The notes under the pieces are model-generated. The model had not been told where the DNA came from. It was given only the letters and a program-made list of their open reading frames with translations, and did not search any database. Of a stretch of DNA of 64,000 bases, positions 41,642-49,258 are shown piece by piece (the stretch's first letter is position 1; each line of letters starts with the position of its first letter). This stretch comes from Aminobacter niigataensis (GTDB taxonomy: Bacteria; Pseudomonadota; Alphaproteobacteria; Rhizobiales; Rhizobiaceae): assembly GCF_014200015.1 (NCBI RefSeq), contig NZ_JACHOT010000001.1, positions 620,001 through 684,000 of the forward strand, written 5' to 3'. The translations under genes were made by a program, and so were the position numbers.

Positions 41642-43123
41642 TCAGTCGGCCCACTTGACCTTGGTCAGGTCGTTGGCCTGGATGGGGGAGTTCTCCCAAA
41701 GGCCTTCGACCTTGGCGTCCCAGATGCCGACCTTCGGCAATTCGAATAGGAAGCCGTTGACCGCATCGTCGGCGAGGATCTTCTGCGCCTGCTTGTAAAG
41801 CTCGGCGCGCTTGGCCTCGTCAGAAGTCAGGTTGAGCTCGTCGATGACCTTGTTGAACGCAGGGTTGTCGTAATTGAAGTAGTAGTCCTTGCGGGCGTAG
41901 ATATCGATGTCGTTGGGCTCGGTATGCGAGACGATCGACAAGTCGTAATCCTTGTCGGTGAACACCTGCTTGAGCCAGTCGGCCCATTCGACCGGGATGA
42001 TCTGCAGGTCGATGCCGATCTCGCGCAGCTGCGAGGCGACGATCTCGCCGCCCTGGCGGGCATAGCCGACCGGCGGCAGCTTGAGCGTTGCCTTGAAGCC
42101 ATCGGGAAGTCCGGCCTCCTTGAGCAGTTCCTTGGCCTTGGCGACATCGTGCGGATAGGTGCCGGTGAGGTCGACATAGGCCGGGTTGTGCGGCGCAAAG
42201 TGCGAACCGATCGGCGTGCCGAGGCCGCCCGTGGCACCGTCGATCAACGCCTTGCGGTCGAGCGCATGGGCAATAGCCTGGCGCACCTTGAGATTGTCGA
42301 AGGGTGGCCGCTTGTTGTTGGTCGACAGCACCGTTTCGCCCTCGGTGGTGCCGATGACGACCTTGAAGCGCGGGTCGGCCTTGACCTGGGCGAGCGCGTC
42401 GCCGAGCGCGAAATTGGGCAGCGCCTGCACGTCGCCGGAAAGCAGGGCAGGGATCGCCGCGGCGGCATCGGGGATGATGCGGAACTCGGCCTTGTCCAGC
42501 GCGACCGGATCACCCCAGTAGCCGTCGGCCTTGACGAGCGTGATCGACGAGCCCTTGGCCCAGTTCTGGAACTTGAACGGCCCGGTGCCGACAGGCTTTT
42601 CCTTGTTGGTCTCGGCTGTCTCCGGCGCCACGATGACCGCGTCGCCCCAGCCGAGATTGTAGAGGAACGAGCCGAGCGGGTTCTTCAGCGTCACCTTGAC
42701 GGTCGCGGGGTCGACCACTTCGACACTGTCGATTGGCGCGAACAGGCCCTTCTGGGCGTTGACCGAGGTCTCGCCACGGGCGCGGTCGAGTGAGAATTTC
42801 ACGTCGGAGGCGTCAAAGTCGCTGCCGTCGTGGAACTTCACCCCCGAGCGCAGCTTGAACGTGTAGGTCTTGCCGTCGTCGGAAATCGTCCAGCTTTCGG
42901 CAAGGTCGGGCAGCACTTCACCACGCGAACCGATCCGGGTCAGGCCTTCGAAGACGTTGGCGTAAAGCACTTCGTCGATGGCTGCGGCGGCACCGGCGGT
43001 CGGGTCGAGGTGAGGCGGCTCCAGCGGCATGCCAAGCACAAGATCCGTGCGCGCGGCCATTGCGGCGGTGCTGGACGCCAGCGCCAGCGCTGCAGCTGCC
43101 AGGATGGTTTTCCACTGCTTCAT
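41642..43123 (-). CDS. ABC transporter substrate-binding protein, DppA/OppA family
   Basis: A 493-residue periplasmic binding protein (SBP_bac_5). The signal peptide is MKQWKTILAAAALALASSTA, followed by LGMPLEPPHLDPTAGAAAAI, and the family signature FKLRSGVKFHDGSDFDASDV near residue 90. It should deliver a peptide, acylated amino acid or related compound to the downstream permeases. The ATG at 43123 has GGGGAGAT upstream. The M20 peptidase gene upstream suggests the import of an N-acyl or peptide substrate that is then hydrolysed. Confidence 0.9.
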   Translation of the reverse strand: MKQWKTILAAAALALASSTAAMAARTDLVLGMPLEPPHLDPTAGAAAAIDEVLYANVFEGLTRIGSRGEVLPDLAESWTISDDGKTYTFKLRSGVKFHDGSDFDASDVKFSLDRARGETSVNAQKGLFAPIDSVEVVDPATVKVTLKNPLGSFLYNLGWGDAVIVAPETAETNKEKPVGTGPFKFQNWAKGSSITLVKADGYWGDPVALDKAEFRIIPDAAAAIPALLSGDVQALPNFALGDALAQVKADPRFKVVIGTTEGETVLSTNNKRPPFDNLKVRQAIAHALDRKALIDGATGGLGTPIGSHFAPHNPAYVDLTGTYPHDVAKAKELLKEAGLPDGFKATLKLPPVGYARQGGEIVASQLREIGIDLQIIPVEWADWLKQVFTDKDYDLSIVSHTEPNDIDIYARKDYYFNYDNPAFNKVIDELNLTSDEAKRAELYKQAQKILADDAVNGFLFELPKVGIWDAKVEGLWENSPIQANDLTKVKWAD

Positions 43124-43262
43124 GCTCAGATCTCCCCGCTTCATTTCGACCCGCCGGATAGAAGCGCGATTTTCCGGCCGAGTAAATCAAGTTTGTTGCA
43201 ATTGCAGCGGCGCTGCCGAATTGAATTTTTCCCGGCGGCGTGCCCGAGCGTTGCTTGCTCGT

Positions 43263-44543
43263 TCAGCCGTTGAACTGGCCACGCAGCAAGACGTCGAGCC
43301 CGATTGCCATCACCTTTGCCGATTGCACCATGTCATCTATGCCGACCCACTCGTCGGGCCGGTGCGCGAGGTCGAGAATACCGGGGCCATAGGCGATGCA
43401 ATCGTACAGGTGGCCGATACGGGCGACGTGCTTCTGATCGTAGGTGCCGGGCGAGATGACGTATTCCGGCTCCTTGTCGAAGATCTCGCGGATGCCTTTG
43501 GCGATGGCCGAGGCAACCGGCGCATCGCGCTCGGTCATCAGCGGCTGGACCTCCATGATGTCGCGGATCTCGTAGTCGAATTTTTTCCGCTCGCGCTTCA
43601 GGCGATCGAGAATGCTTGTGACTTCGCCCTTCACGTCGATGATGTTCTCCTCGAGCAGGAAACGCCGGTCGATGGTCAGCCGGCAGGAATCGGGCACGTT
43701 GGGCGAAGGCAGGCCGGGGCGGAAATCGTCGGTCTGGCCGCCATGGATGGAGTTGATGTTCATCGTCGAGCGCCGCGCACCCTCCGGCACCACCGGCATG
43801 CGCGTGGTCTTGCGATCAAGCGCAGGGAATAGCTCCTGCTCGAAGGCTTCGAGCACGGCGCCCATGTGGCGAACGGCACAATCACCCAGGAACGGCATCG
43901 AGCCGTGCGCGATCTCGCCCTTGGTCTCGATCTCGGCCCACCAAACGCCGCGATGGCCGAGGCAGATCCGATCCTTGTTGAGCGGTTCGGGGATGATGAC
44001 GTGGTCGACCTTGGGCTGCGAGAAATAGCCCTTGCCGGCGAGATAGGCGACGCCGCCGAAACCGCCCGATTCCTCGTCGACAGTGCCTGATATCTCGATG
44101 GCGCCGGGGAAATCCGGGTTCACGTCCATGAACGCTTCCGCCGCGATTATCGAGGCGGCGAGCCCGCCCTTCATGTCGCAGGCACCGCGGCCATAGACGC
44201 GACCGTCACGGATGACCCCTGCGAAAGGATCGACGGTCCAGCCTTCGCCGGCTTCGACGACGTCGATATGCGAGTTGAAATGAACCGTCTGGCCACGCGA
44301 ACGGCCGTCGAAGCGGGCGACGACATTAATGCGGGGATAGCGGTCGGTATCGCCGGGTGTGCCCTCGGCACGGATGTACTCGATACCAAAACCGCGCTTG
44401 GCGAGACGCGCGCCGAGAAACTCGGCACAGGGACGATAAGCGTCGCCGGGCGGATTGATGGTGGGAAAGCGGATCAATTCGGCCGTGAGCGCGGCCAGTT
44501 CGTCGCGGCGGTCGTCTATGATCTTGAAAAGCTTGTCATACAT
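43263..44543 (-). CDS. M20 family metallopeptidase (ArgE/DapE type)
   Basis: A 426-residue cytoplasmic zinc hydrolase. Metal ligands: His and Asp in HFNSHIDVVEAG (about 89-100), Asp in GRGACDMKGG, Glu pair in GTVDEESGG, and a late His in TYDQKH. It belongs to the acetylornithine deacetylase / succinyl-diaminopimelate desuccinylase group, which splits N-acyl amino acids or dipeptides. It lies upstream of the peptide ABC importer genes (139-base gap), so it may process their substrate. Confidence 0.87.
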   Translation of the reverse strand: MYDKLFKIIDDRRDELAALTAELIRFPTINPPGDAYRPCAEFLGARLAKRGFGIEYIRAEGTPGDTDRYPRINVVARFDGRSRGQTVHFNSHIDVVEAGEGWTVDPFAGVIRDGRVYGRGACDMKGGLAASIIAAEAFMDVNPDFPGAIEISGTVDEESGGFGGVAYLAGKGYFSQPKVDHVIIPEPLNKDRICLGHRGVWWAEIETKGEIAHGSMPFLGDCAVRHMGAVLEAFEQELFPALDRKTTRMPVVPEGARRSTMNINSIHGGQTDDFRPGLPSPNVPDSCRLTIDRRFLLEENIIDVKGEVTSILDRLKRERKKFDYEIRDIMEVQPLMTERDAPVASAIAKGIREIFDKEPEYVISPGTYDQKHVARIGHLYDCIAYGPGILDLAHRPDEWVGIDDMVQSAKVMAIGLDVLLRGQFNG

Positions 44544-44616
44544 GCGTTCGACACGAACCCGATTTGCCTGTCGATTACAGTCTTGCGCATCCGCGCAAAC
44601 GTGTCGAGCGCGCCGA

Positions 44617-44635
44617 CTGCCCGGAAACCGGGCAG
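44617..44635 (-). terminator. Hairpin between the periplasmic ridA and M20 genes
   Basis: An 8-bp perfect stem CTGCCCGG / CCGGGCAG with a 3-base loop. No U-run follows on the minus strand. It may separate the amine oxidase operon from the M20/ABC operon. Confidence 0.45.
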
Positions 44636-44653
44636 CCGGACTTGGGAGGGGCG

Positions 44654-45154
44654 CTAGGGACGAACGGCCGTGACTTCGATTTCGACCAGCCAGCCGGGAG
44701 CGACGAGGCCGGCGACCTGCATCACCGAGCGAGCCGGCAGGTTGGGCTGTTCCTTGGTGCCGAAGAACTGGACGTAGCCTTCCATGAAGCCGCCGAAATC
44801 CATCTTGCCGCCCTTGTCGGGGTCGCCGACCAGGAAAACCTGCATCTTGACCACGTCGCCCATCTTCAGGCCGAGGCTGTCGAGCGTCTTTTCGATCGAC
44901 TTCAGGACCGATTCGGTCTGGGTCTTGGTGTTGCCATAGGCGGCGAGGCTGCCTTTTTCGGCCTTTTCGTCGACGACGGACGGCACCGCGCCGCTGACAT
45001 AGACGGTCGTCTTGCCCGCCGGCACCTCGACTGCCTGGGCGATCGGGAAGTCCGAATTCGGGTTTTTGTGGCGCAAGACATTCTGGGCCATCGCGCTTCC
45101 GCCGAGGAAAAGGCCAGCCGCAAGCGCAGCGGCGCCGATCCGCATCTTTGTCAT
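44654..45154 (-). CDS. Exported RidA-family protein
   Basis: A 166-residue Rid protein with a signal peptide (MTKMRIGAAALAAGLFLGGSAMA), so it is predicted to be periplasmic; most RidA proteins are cytoplasmic. The core includes VYVSGAVPSVVDEKAEKG and LGLKMGDVVKMQVFLVGD, and LPARSVMQVAGL holds the arginine equivalent to E. coli RidA R105. It should hydrolyse imines/enamines. AAGGAG precedes the ATG at 45154. It lies downstream of the cytochrome c and amine oxidase genes, which would produce such imines in the same compartment. Confidence 0.85.
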   Translation of the reverse strand: MTKMRIGAAALAAGLFLGGSAMAQNVLRHKNPNSDFPIAQAVEVPAGKTTVYVSGAVPSVVDEKAEKGSLAAYGNTKTQTESVLKSIEKTLDSLGLKMGDVVKMQVFLVGDPDKGGKMDFGGFMEGYVQFFGTKEQPNLPARSVMQVAGLVAPGWLVEIEVTAVRP

Positions 45155-45280
45155 CTCTTTCTCCTTTTGCCGCATGGAAACGGAGCAGTCGGCAGGATCA
45201 CCGGCTGCCTTGGACGGGTCAGAGAATCGCTCCAACCTGTTGAACAGGCATCTTCAAGGGTCGATTCTGGCGATGATGTG

Positions 45281-45694
45281 TCAGCGCGAGCCGGCAACGT
45301 CCTCGGCCGTCACCGCATCCTTGTAGTCATTGCCGAAATTGGTTCGGACATAGTTGACCACCGCGGCGACCTGGTCGTCGCTCATCATCTTGCCGACCGG
45401 AGGCATGCCTTTGAGGCCATGCAGGATGACGAAGACCGGGTAGCCGCCGGCCTCCAGGTTCACGTTCTTGGCGAGGGCCGGGTACTTGCCGGCGCCGACC
45501 GCGCCCTGGCCCTGGTCCATGTGACAGGCCTGGCAGACATTGGCGTACAGTTCCTGGCCGGTCTTTTCGGAGAAATTGTCGCCGTCGCTGAATGTGGCGC
45601 CGGCCGAATCGGCCAGTGCCACCGTGGCAGAGAAAGCCGTGACGAGGGCGGTTGCGGCCACCAGGCCGAGTGAGTGCTTGGGTTGCTGGGTCAT
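45281..45694 (-). CDS. Periplasmic cytochrome c
   Basis: A 137-residue class I cytochrome c with a signal peptide and one haem site CQACH in ELYANVCQACHMDQGQG. The likely axial Met lies in GLKGMPPVGKMMSDDQ. It sits 49 bases downstream of the Tat-exported flavin amine oxidase gene and upstream of the exported RidA gene. By analogy with nicotine oxidoreductase NicA2, which passes electrons to a cytochrome c rather than to oxygen, it is a likely electron acceptor (inference). Confidence 0.88.
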   Translation of the reverse strand: MTQQPKHSLGLVAATALVTAFSATVALADSAGATFSDGDNFSEKTGQELYANVCQACHMDQGQGAVGAGKYPALAKNVNLEAGGYPVFVILHGLKGMPPVGKMMSDDQVAAVVNYVRTNFGNDYKDAVTAEDVAGSR

Positions 45695-45743
45695 ATTGGC
45701 ATGCCTTGCGAGAACGAGGGGTGAGGGACAAACGGCATGGCCG

Positions 45744-47345
45744 TCATCCCGCGACGACACGTTGATGCAGCCTGGTGATGGCATCGAGCGACGACAGGAT
45801 CGCGCCCTCCATCCACGCAGGGATGTAGGAGGCATGCTCGCCGGCCAACACGATGCGCCCGTCGATCTGGCACAGGTTGTCGTAGTGCTCCTTGCGCGCT
45901 TCCTCCGTCCAGTCGCCGGCGCAGCCGAGGGTGAAGGGCGAACGATGCCAGGCCATCGAGATGCCGTTCTCGAACTCATCCTTGTATTGCGGGTGGATCA
46001 TCGTGCCGTATTCGACGGCACGCTTGACGCGCTCCTCGGGCGCCATCGAAGTGAACTCGTAGGAGTGCGGCCCATTCCAGGTGTAGGCGCCGAGCAGCAC
46101 GCCCTTGCCATTGGTGTTGAAGCTGGTGCTCGGATAGGAGATCTGGGTGATCGGCAGGTCGGTATAGCTGACGCCGCCGAAGATCAGTTCGTCCTGTTCC
46201 CAGAAGCGGCGCTTGAACTGCAGGCCGACCTTGACCGACGAGGCATAGGGCACCGCCTCGATGGCTGCCTGCATCGGTGCGCCGACATTGATCTCGATCT
46301 GGGCGAGGATAGTCAGCGGAATGGTGCAGATGCACCAGTCAGCCTTTTCCTCGGCCGTCGTGCCGGGTTTTTGGACGTCCTCATAGGTGACGGTCACGCC
46401 CTTTTCGTCCTGATGGATCTTGGAGACCTTGGCGTTGTAGGTGATGAGATCGCCGACCTCCTTGGTGAAGGCCTTGCCGATCATGTCGATGCCGCCGACC
46501 GGCTGGAACATGGTCGTCTGGAATTCGTAGAGCGCGAAGTTGGCCAGGCTGCCCCACAGGCCCGAGCTCAGAATGTCGGTCAGCGCAATGGGATCGCTCG
46601 GCACAGGTGCCGCGCCGAGGCCGCCGCCGGGATCCTTGGCAAAGCCGCGGAATTCGGAAGTAGCAACGCTCTTGGTATAGGCATAGTCCTTGTCGAGCGC
46701 CCCCCACGAGCGCAGCGCCTCGACCAGCATCTCCTGGTCTTCCTTGGTGACGCCGCCTTCGAGCTTGCCGGTATGGGCGACCTTGGCCAGCAATTCCGAA
46801 ACGTGGCCCTGGAAGTCGATCTTGATGTCGCGCACGCGCTGCGGCTTTCCGCCGAATGCCTTGGACGAATGCAGGAAGGCGTTGTGATTGAGCTGCTGGA
46901 ACGGCTCGAGCGTGACGCCGAGGCGCCGGCAATAGGCTAGAAGCCCGTTGTGGTGATACGGAATGCGCCACGGGCCGGGATTGATGTAGAGGCCTTCGTC
47001 GAATTCGCATTTCTGCGTCGCGCCACCGAGTTCGGTGTAGCTGTCGCCGCCACGCAGCGTCCAGTTTCGGCCGCCCGACCTGTTGTTGTATTCGAGGATC
47101 TTGACCTTGTATCCGGCCTGGCGAAGCTCGAGCGCGGCCGTCATGCCGGCAAGGCCGGCGCCCAGGATGAGCACGGTGGCGCCCTTCGGATCGCCTTCCA
47201 GCTTGACCGGTCCCTTGTAGCCGGATTCAACGGCCAGCCCGAGGCTGGTCATGGCCTGATACATGGCCGCCGAGCCTGCTGTCAGGCCGATCAACGACAG
47301 CAGGTTGCGCCTGCTCATACCGCTAAAATATTGGGATGATTGCAT
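45744..47345 (-). CDS. Tat-exported flavin monoamine oxidase
   Basis: A 533-residue flavoprotein. A twin-arginine signal (MSRRNLLSLIGLTAG at 10-24, R12-R13) predicts folded export to the periplasm. FAD binding is shown by VLILGAGLAGMTAALELRQ and EYNNRSGGRNWT; the C-terminal VLAGEHASYIPAWMEGAILS closes the flavin site. It belongs to the MAO / L-amino acid oxidase / NicA2 group. It would oxidise an amine to an imine. The substrate is unknown. First gene of the oxidase - cytochrome c - RidA set. Confidence 0.88.
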   Translation of the reverse strand: MQSSQYFSGMSRRNLLSLIGLTAGSAAMYQAMTSLGLAVESGYKGPVKLEGDPKGATVLILGAGLAGMTAALELRQAGYKVKILEYNNRSGGRNWTLRGGDSYTELGGATQKCEFDEGLYINPGPWRIPYHHNGLLAYCRRLGVTLEPFQQLNHNAFLHSSKAFGGKPQRVRDIKIDFQGHVSELLAKVAHTGKLEGGVTKEDQEMLVEALRSWGALDKDYAYTKSVATSEFRGFAKDPGGGLGAAPVPSDPIALTDILSSGLWGSLANFALYEFQTTMFQPVGGIDMIGKAFTKEVGDLITYNAKVSKIHQDEKGVTVTYEDVQKPGTTAEEKADWCICTIPLTILAQIEINVGAPMQAAIEAVPYASSVKVGLQFKRRFWEQDELIFGGVSYTDLPITQISYPSTSFNTNGKGVLLGAYTWNGPHSYEFTSMAPEERVKRAVEYGTMIHPQYKDEFENGISMAWHRSPFTLGCAGDWTEEARKEHYDNLCQIDGRIVLAGEHASYIPAWMEGAILSSLDAITRLHQRVVAG

Positions 47346-47439
47346 TTTCGAGATCCTCCGGGCGACGGTCCGATGTCGGCCGCACGTTGTCCGGCTGGAG
47401 CACGATGGAACCTCGCTCCAGCTGCAGGGGCGAGCCTAT

Positions 47440-47453
47440 GCCCATGCATGGGC
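47440..47453. promoter_or_regulatory. 14-bp palindrome upstream of the amine oxidase operon
   Basis: GCCCATGCATGGGC, perfectly symmetrical, 95 bases before the amine oxidase ATG. A candidate operator. Confidence 0.45.
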
Positions 47454-47570
47454 GTGTCAACTGGGCCAGACCAGGGTGGCGATAGGGGCTGGCGGGATGC
47501 CATGGGAAGTCGGCGAAGAGCGTTTTTGTCGCCCCTGGCAATGCCCGTTTCGGGCGCCACTCGCTCCCAT

Positions 47571-47595
47571 GTTGTATATTTACCAACCGTACAAC
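47571..47595. promoter_or_regulatory. GTTGTA-N13-TACAAC inverted repeat upstream of the L,D-transpeptidase gene
   Basis: Six-base arms separated by 13 bases in an AT-rich patch, 60 bases before the ATG. It could be a dimeric regulator site overlapping the promoter. Confidence 0.4.
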
Positions 47596-47655
47596 TTTTC
47601 ATGCTCCCATCTTCGTCAGGGCAGAAAAACTGCCGGACAGGGGAGTGTACGACAG

Positions 47656-48081
47656 ATGTACAAGGCGCTCTTCGTTGCCGCCGCTTTGGCTCTTGCTGGA
47701 CTTCCGGCCCAGGCACTGGCCGATGTTCTTGTCGCCAGGGTCAACGTCTCGAGCCAGACCATGACGGTCAGCATGGGCGGGCGGGTGATCCACCAATGGC
47801 CGGTGTCGACGGCGCGCAGGGGGTATGTCACGCCGCGCGGCAGTTGGCGGCCCAAGCGCCTGCACCGGATCTGGTACTCACAGAAATATGACAACTCGCC
47901 GATGCCCTATTCGGTCTTCTACAATGGCGGCTATGCCATCCACGGCACGGGCGCTGTACGCCAACTCGGCCGGCCGGCATCGCATGGCTGCGTCCGGTTG
48001 CAGACAGCCAACGCCGCCAGGTTCTATGCCTTGGTCAAGGAAGTTGGCGCGCGCAATACGAGAATCGTCGTCACCAATTAG
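47656..48081 (+). CDS. L,D-transpeptidase (YkuD domain)
   Basis: A 141-residue exported protein with a signal peptide (MYKALFVAAALALAGLPAQA). The YkuD catalytic motif HGTGAVRQLGRPASHGCVRL is present, with Cys in SHGCVRL as the nucleophile. It should cross-link peptidoglycan or attach outer-membrane proteins to it. Shorter than many family members because it is only the catalytic domain. GGGGAG precedes the ATG. The outer-membrane-protein gene follows after 155 bases. Confidence 0.9.
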   Translation: MYKALFVAAALALAGLPAQALADVLVARVNVSSQTMTVSMGGRVIHQWPVSTARRGYVTPRGSWRPKRLHRIWYSQKYDNSPMPYSVFYNGGYAIHGTGAVRQLGRPASHGCVRLQTANAARFYALVKEVGARNTRIVVTN

Positions 48082-48236
48082 GATGCTGTCGTTTCAAGCA
48101 GCCTGTAGCTTATGTTGCGGATTTGCCGCACAGGAGGCCCAAATGTGCTTTGCAAGTCGGCAAGATCATACTCATTTTCTCGACTGCCTGCTAATGTGAC
48201 TGCAACTCAGGCTGGAATTTCTTTCGAGGGGATTTC

Positions 48237-49064
48237 ATGAAACGGGTTCTGGCGGCAGCTTTCCTGGCGCTCACTTCTTCCGCAGCATTCGCAGCAGACG
48301 TCGTCCAGCCGATCGTAGAGGAGCCAGTTGTTGCTGGCCCACGCGTCTCCGGACATATCGAAGCCTATCTCGGCGGGATTTGGCTCGACGCTGACGGCGG
48401 CAACCTGGATGGTTGGGTTGCCGGCGGTGCCGCAAGATTGAATTATCCGATCGATGCGCGCTGGAACATCCAGGGCGACCTCTTTGCCGACGGGCTGTGG
48501 ATCGATGAAGGCGACGCGAACAGCTATGGCGGCGCGTTGCATGCCTACTGGCGCGATCCCAGCCGCTTCGCGGTAGGCGCCTTTGCCACTATCAATGGCT
48601 ATGGTGGCGATACCGGACCAACAGATCTCTATAGTTTCACGGTCGGCCCGGAAGCTCAGGTCTATTTCGACAACGTGACCCTGTATGGACAGGCTTATTA
48701 TGGCCAGTTGCGCCAATCCGGCTTCTCCGAGCACGCCGACATCTGGGGCGTTCGCGGTGTGGCGCGCTACTTTGCGCAGCCAAATCTGCGGTTTGATGGC
48801 GAAATCGGCTATCGGTCGGTCGATCTTCCGGGTGCGGAAGGTGACACGGTAACACTTGCCCTGCAGGGCAACTACCGCTTTGACAACACCCCCTGGACAG
48901 TGTTTGGCCGTTACCAGTTCGATCACCTCAGCACGTCCAGTGATGTCAATATTCACAAGCTGGTTCTTGGCATCCGCGCCACATTCGGTGCCGATACGCT
49001 GCTGGACGAGGACCGCAATGGCGCGACGATGGATACGCAGCGGTCGAGCTATCTGTTCTTCTAG
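48237..49064 (+). CDS. Outer membrane beta-barrel protein
   Basis: A 275-residue precursor: signal peptide MKRVLAAAFLALTSSAAFAA, then alternating aromatic/glycine strands (HIEAYLGGIWLDADGG, LYGQAYYGQLRQSG) and a C-terminal Phe (YLFF) typical of proteins inserted by the BAM machinery. It resembles small rhizobial outer-membrane proteins of unknown function. GAGGGG precedes the ATG and a strong terminator follows. Confidence 0.78.
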   Translation: MKRVLAAAFLALTSSAAFAADVVQPIVEEPVVAGPRVSGHIEAYLGGIWLDADGGNLDGWVAGGAARLNYPIDARWNIQGDLFADGLWIDEGDANSYGGALHAYWRDPSRFAVGAFATINGYGGDTGPTDLYSFTVGPEAQVYFDNVTLYGQAYYGQLRQSGFSEHADIWGVRGVARYFAQPNLRFDGEIGYRSVDLPGAEGDTVTLALQGNYRFDNTPWTVFGRYQFDHLSTSSDVNIHKLVLGIRATFGADTLLDEDRNGATMDTQRSSYLFF

Positions 49065-49093
49065 ACCCCATTTCGCAGAGACGGGCCTGCGAC

Positions 49094-49124
49094 GGCCGGG
49101 GAGTGGGGGCTCCCCGGCCTTTTC
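49094..49124 (+). terminator. Rho-independent terminator after the outer-membrane-protein gene
   Basis: A 10-bp perfect stem GGCCGGGGAG / CTCCCCGGCC with a TGGGGG loop and a TTTTC tail. Confidence 0.9.
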
Positions 49125-49258
49125 ATTTGCAGCACGACATGAGGCGCTCGAACTAAGTTGCTATCAGTAAATAGACAAATTTTGCCGTAGAGAGCCGTTT
49201 TCAAGCATTTCCTTTCGGTGTTGGCCTCGCTAGGACTCTTGCCTAGGGAGCCCGCCGA

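Larger units (their letters stand above)
47346..47655. other. 310-base divergent intergenic region
   Basis: It lies between the amine oxidase gene (minus) and the L,D-transpeptidase gene (plus). It holds the palindrome at 47440-47453 and the inverted repeat at 47571-47595. Other open frames here overlap flanking genes and are not supported. Confidence 0.6.
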
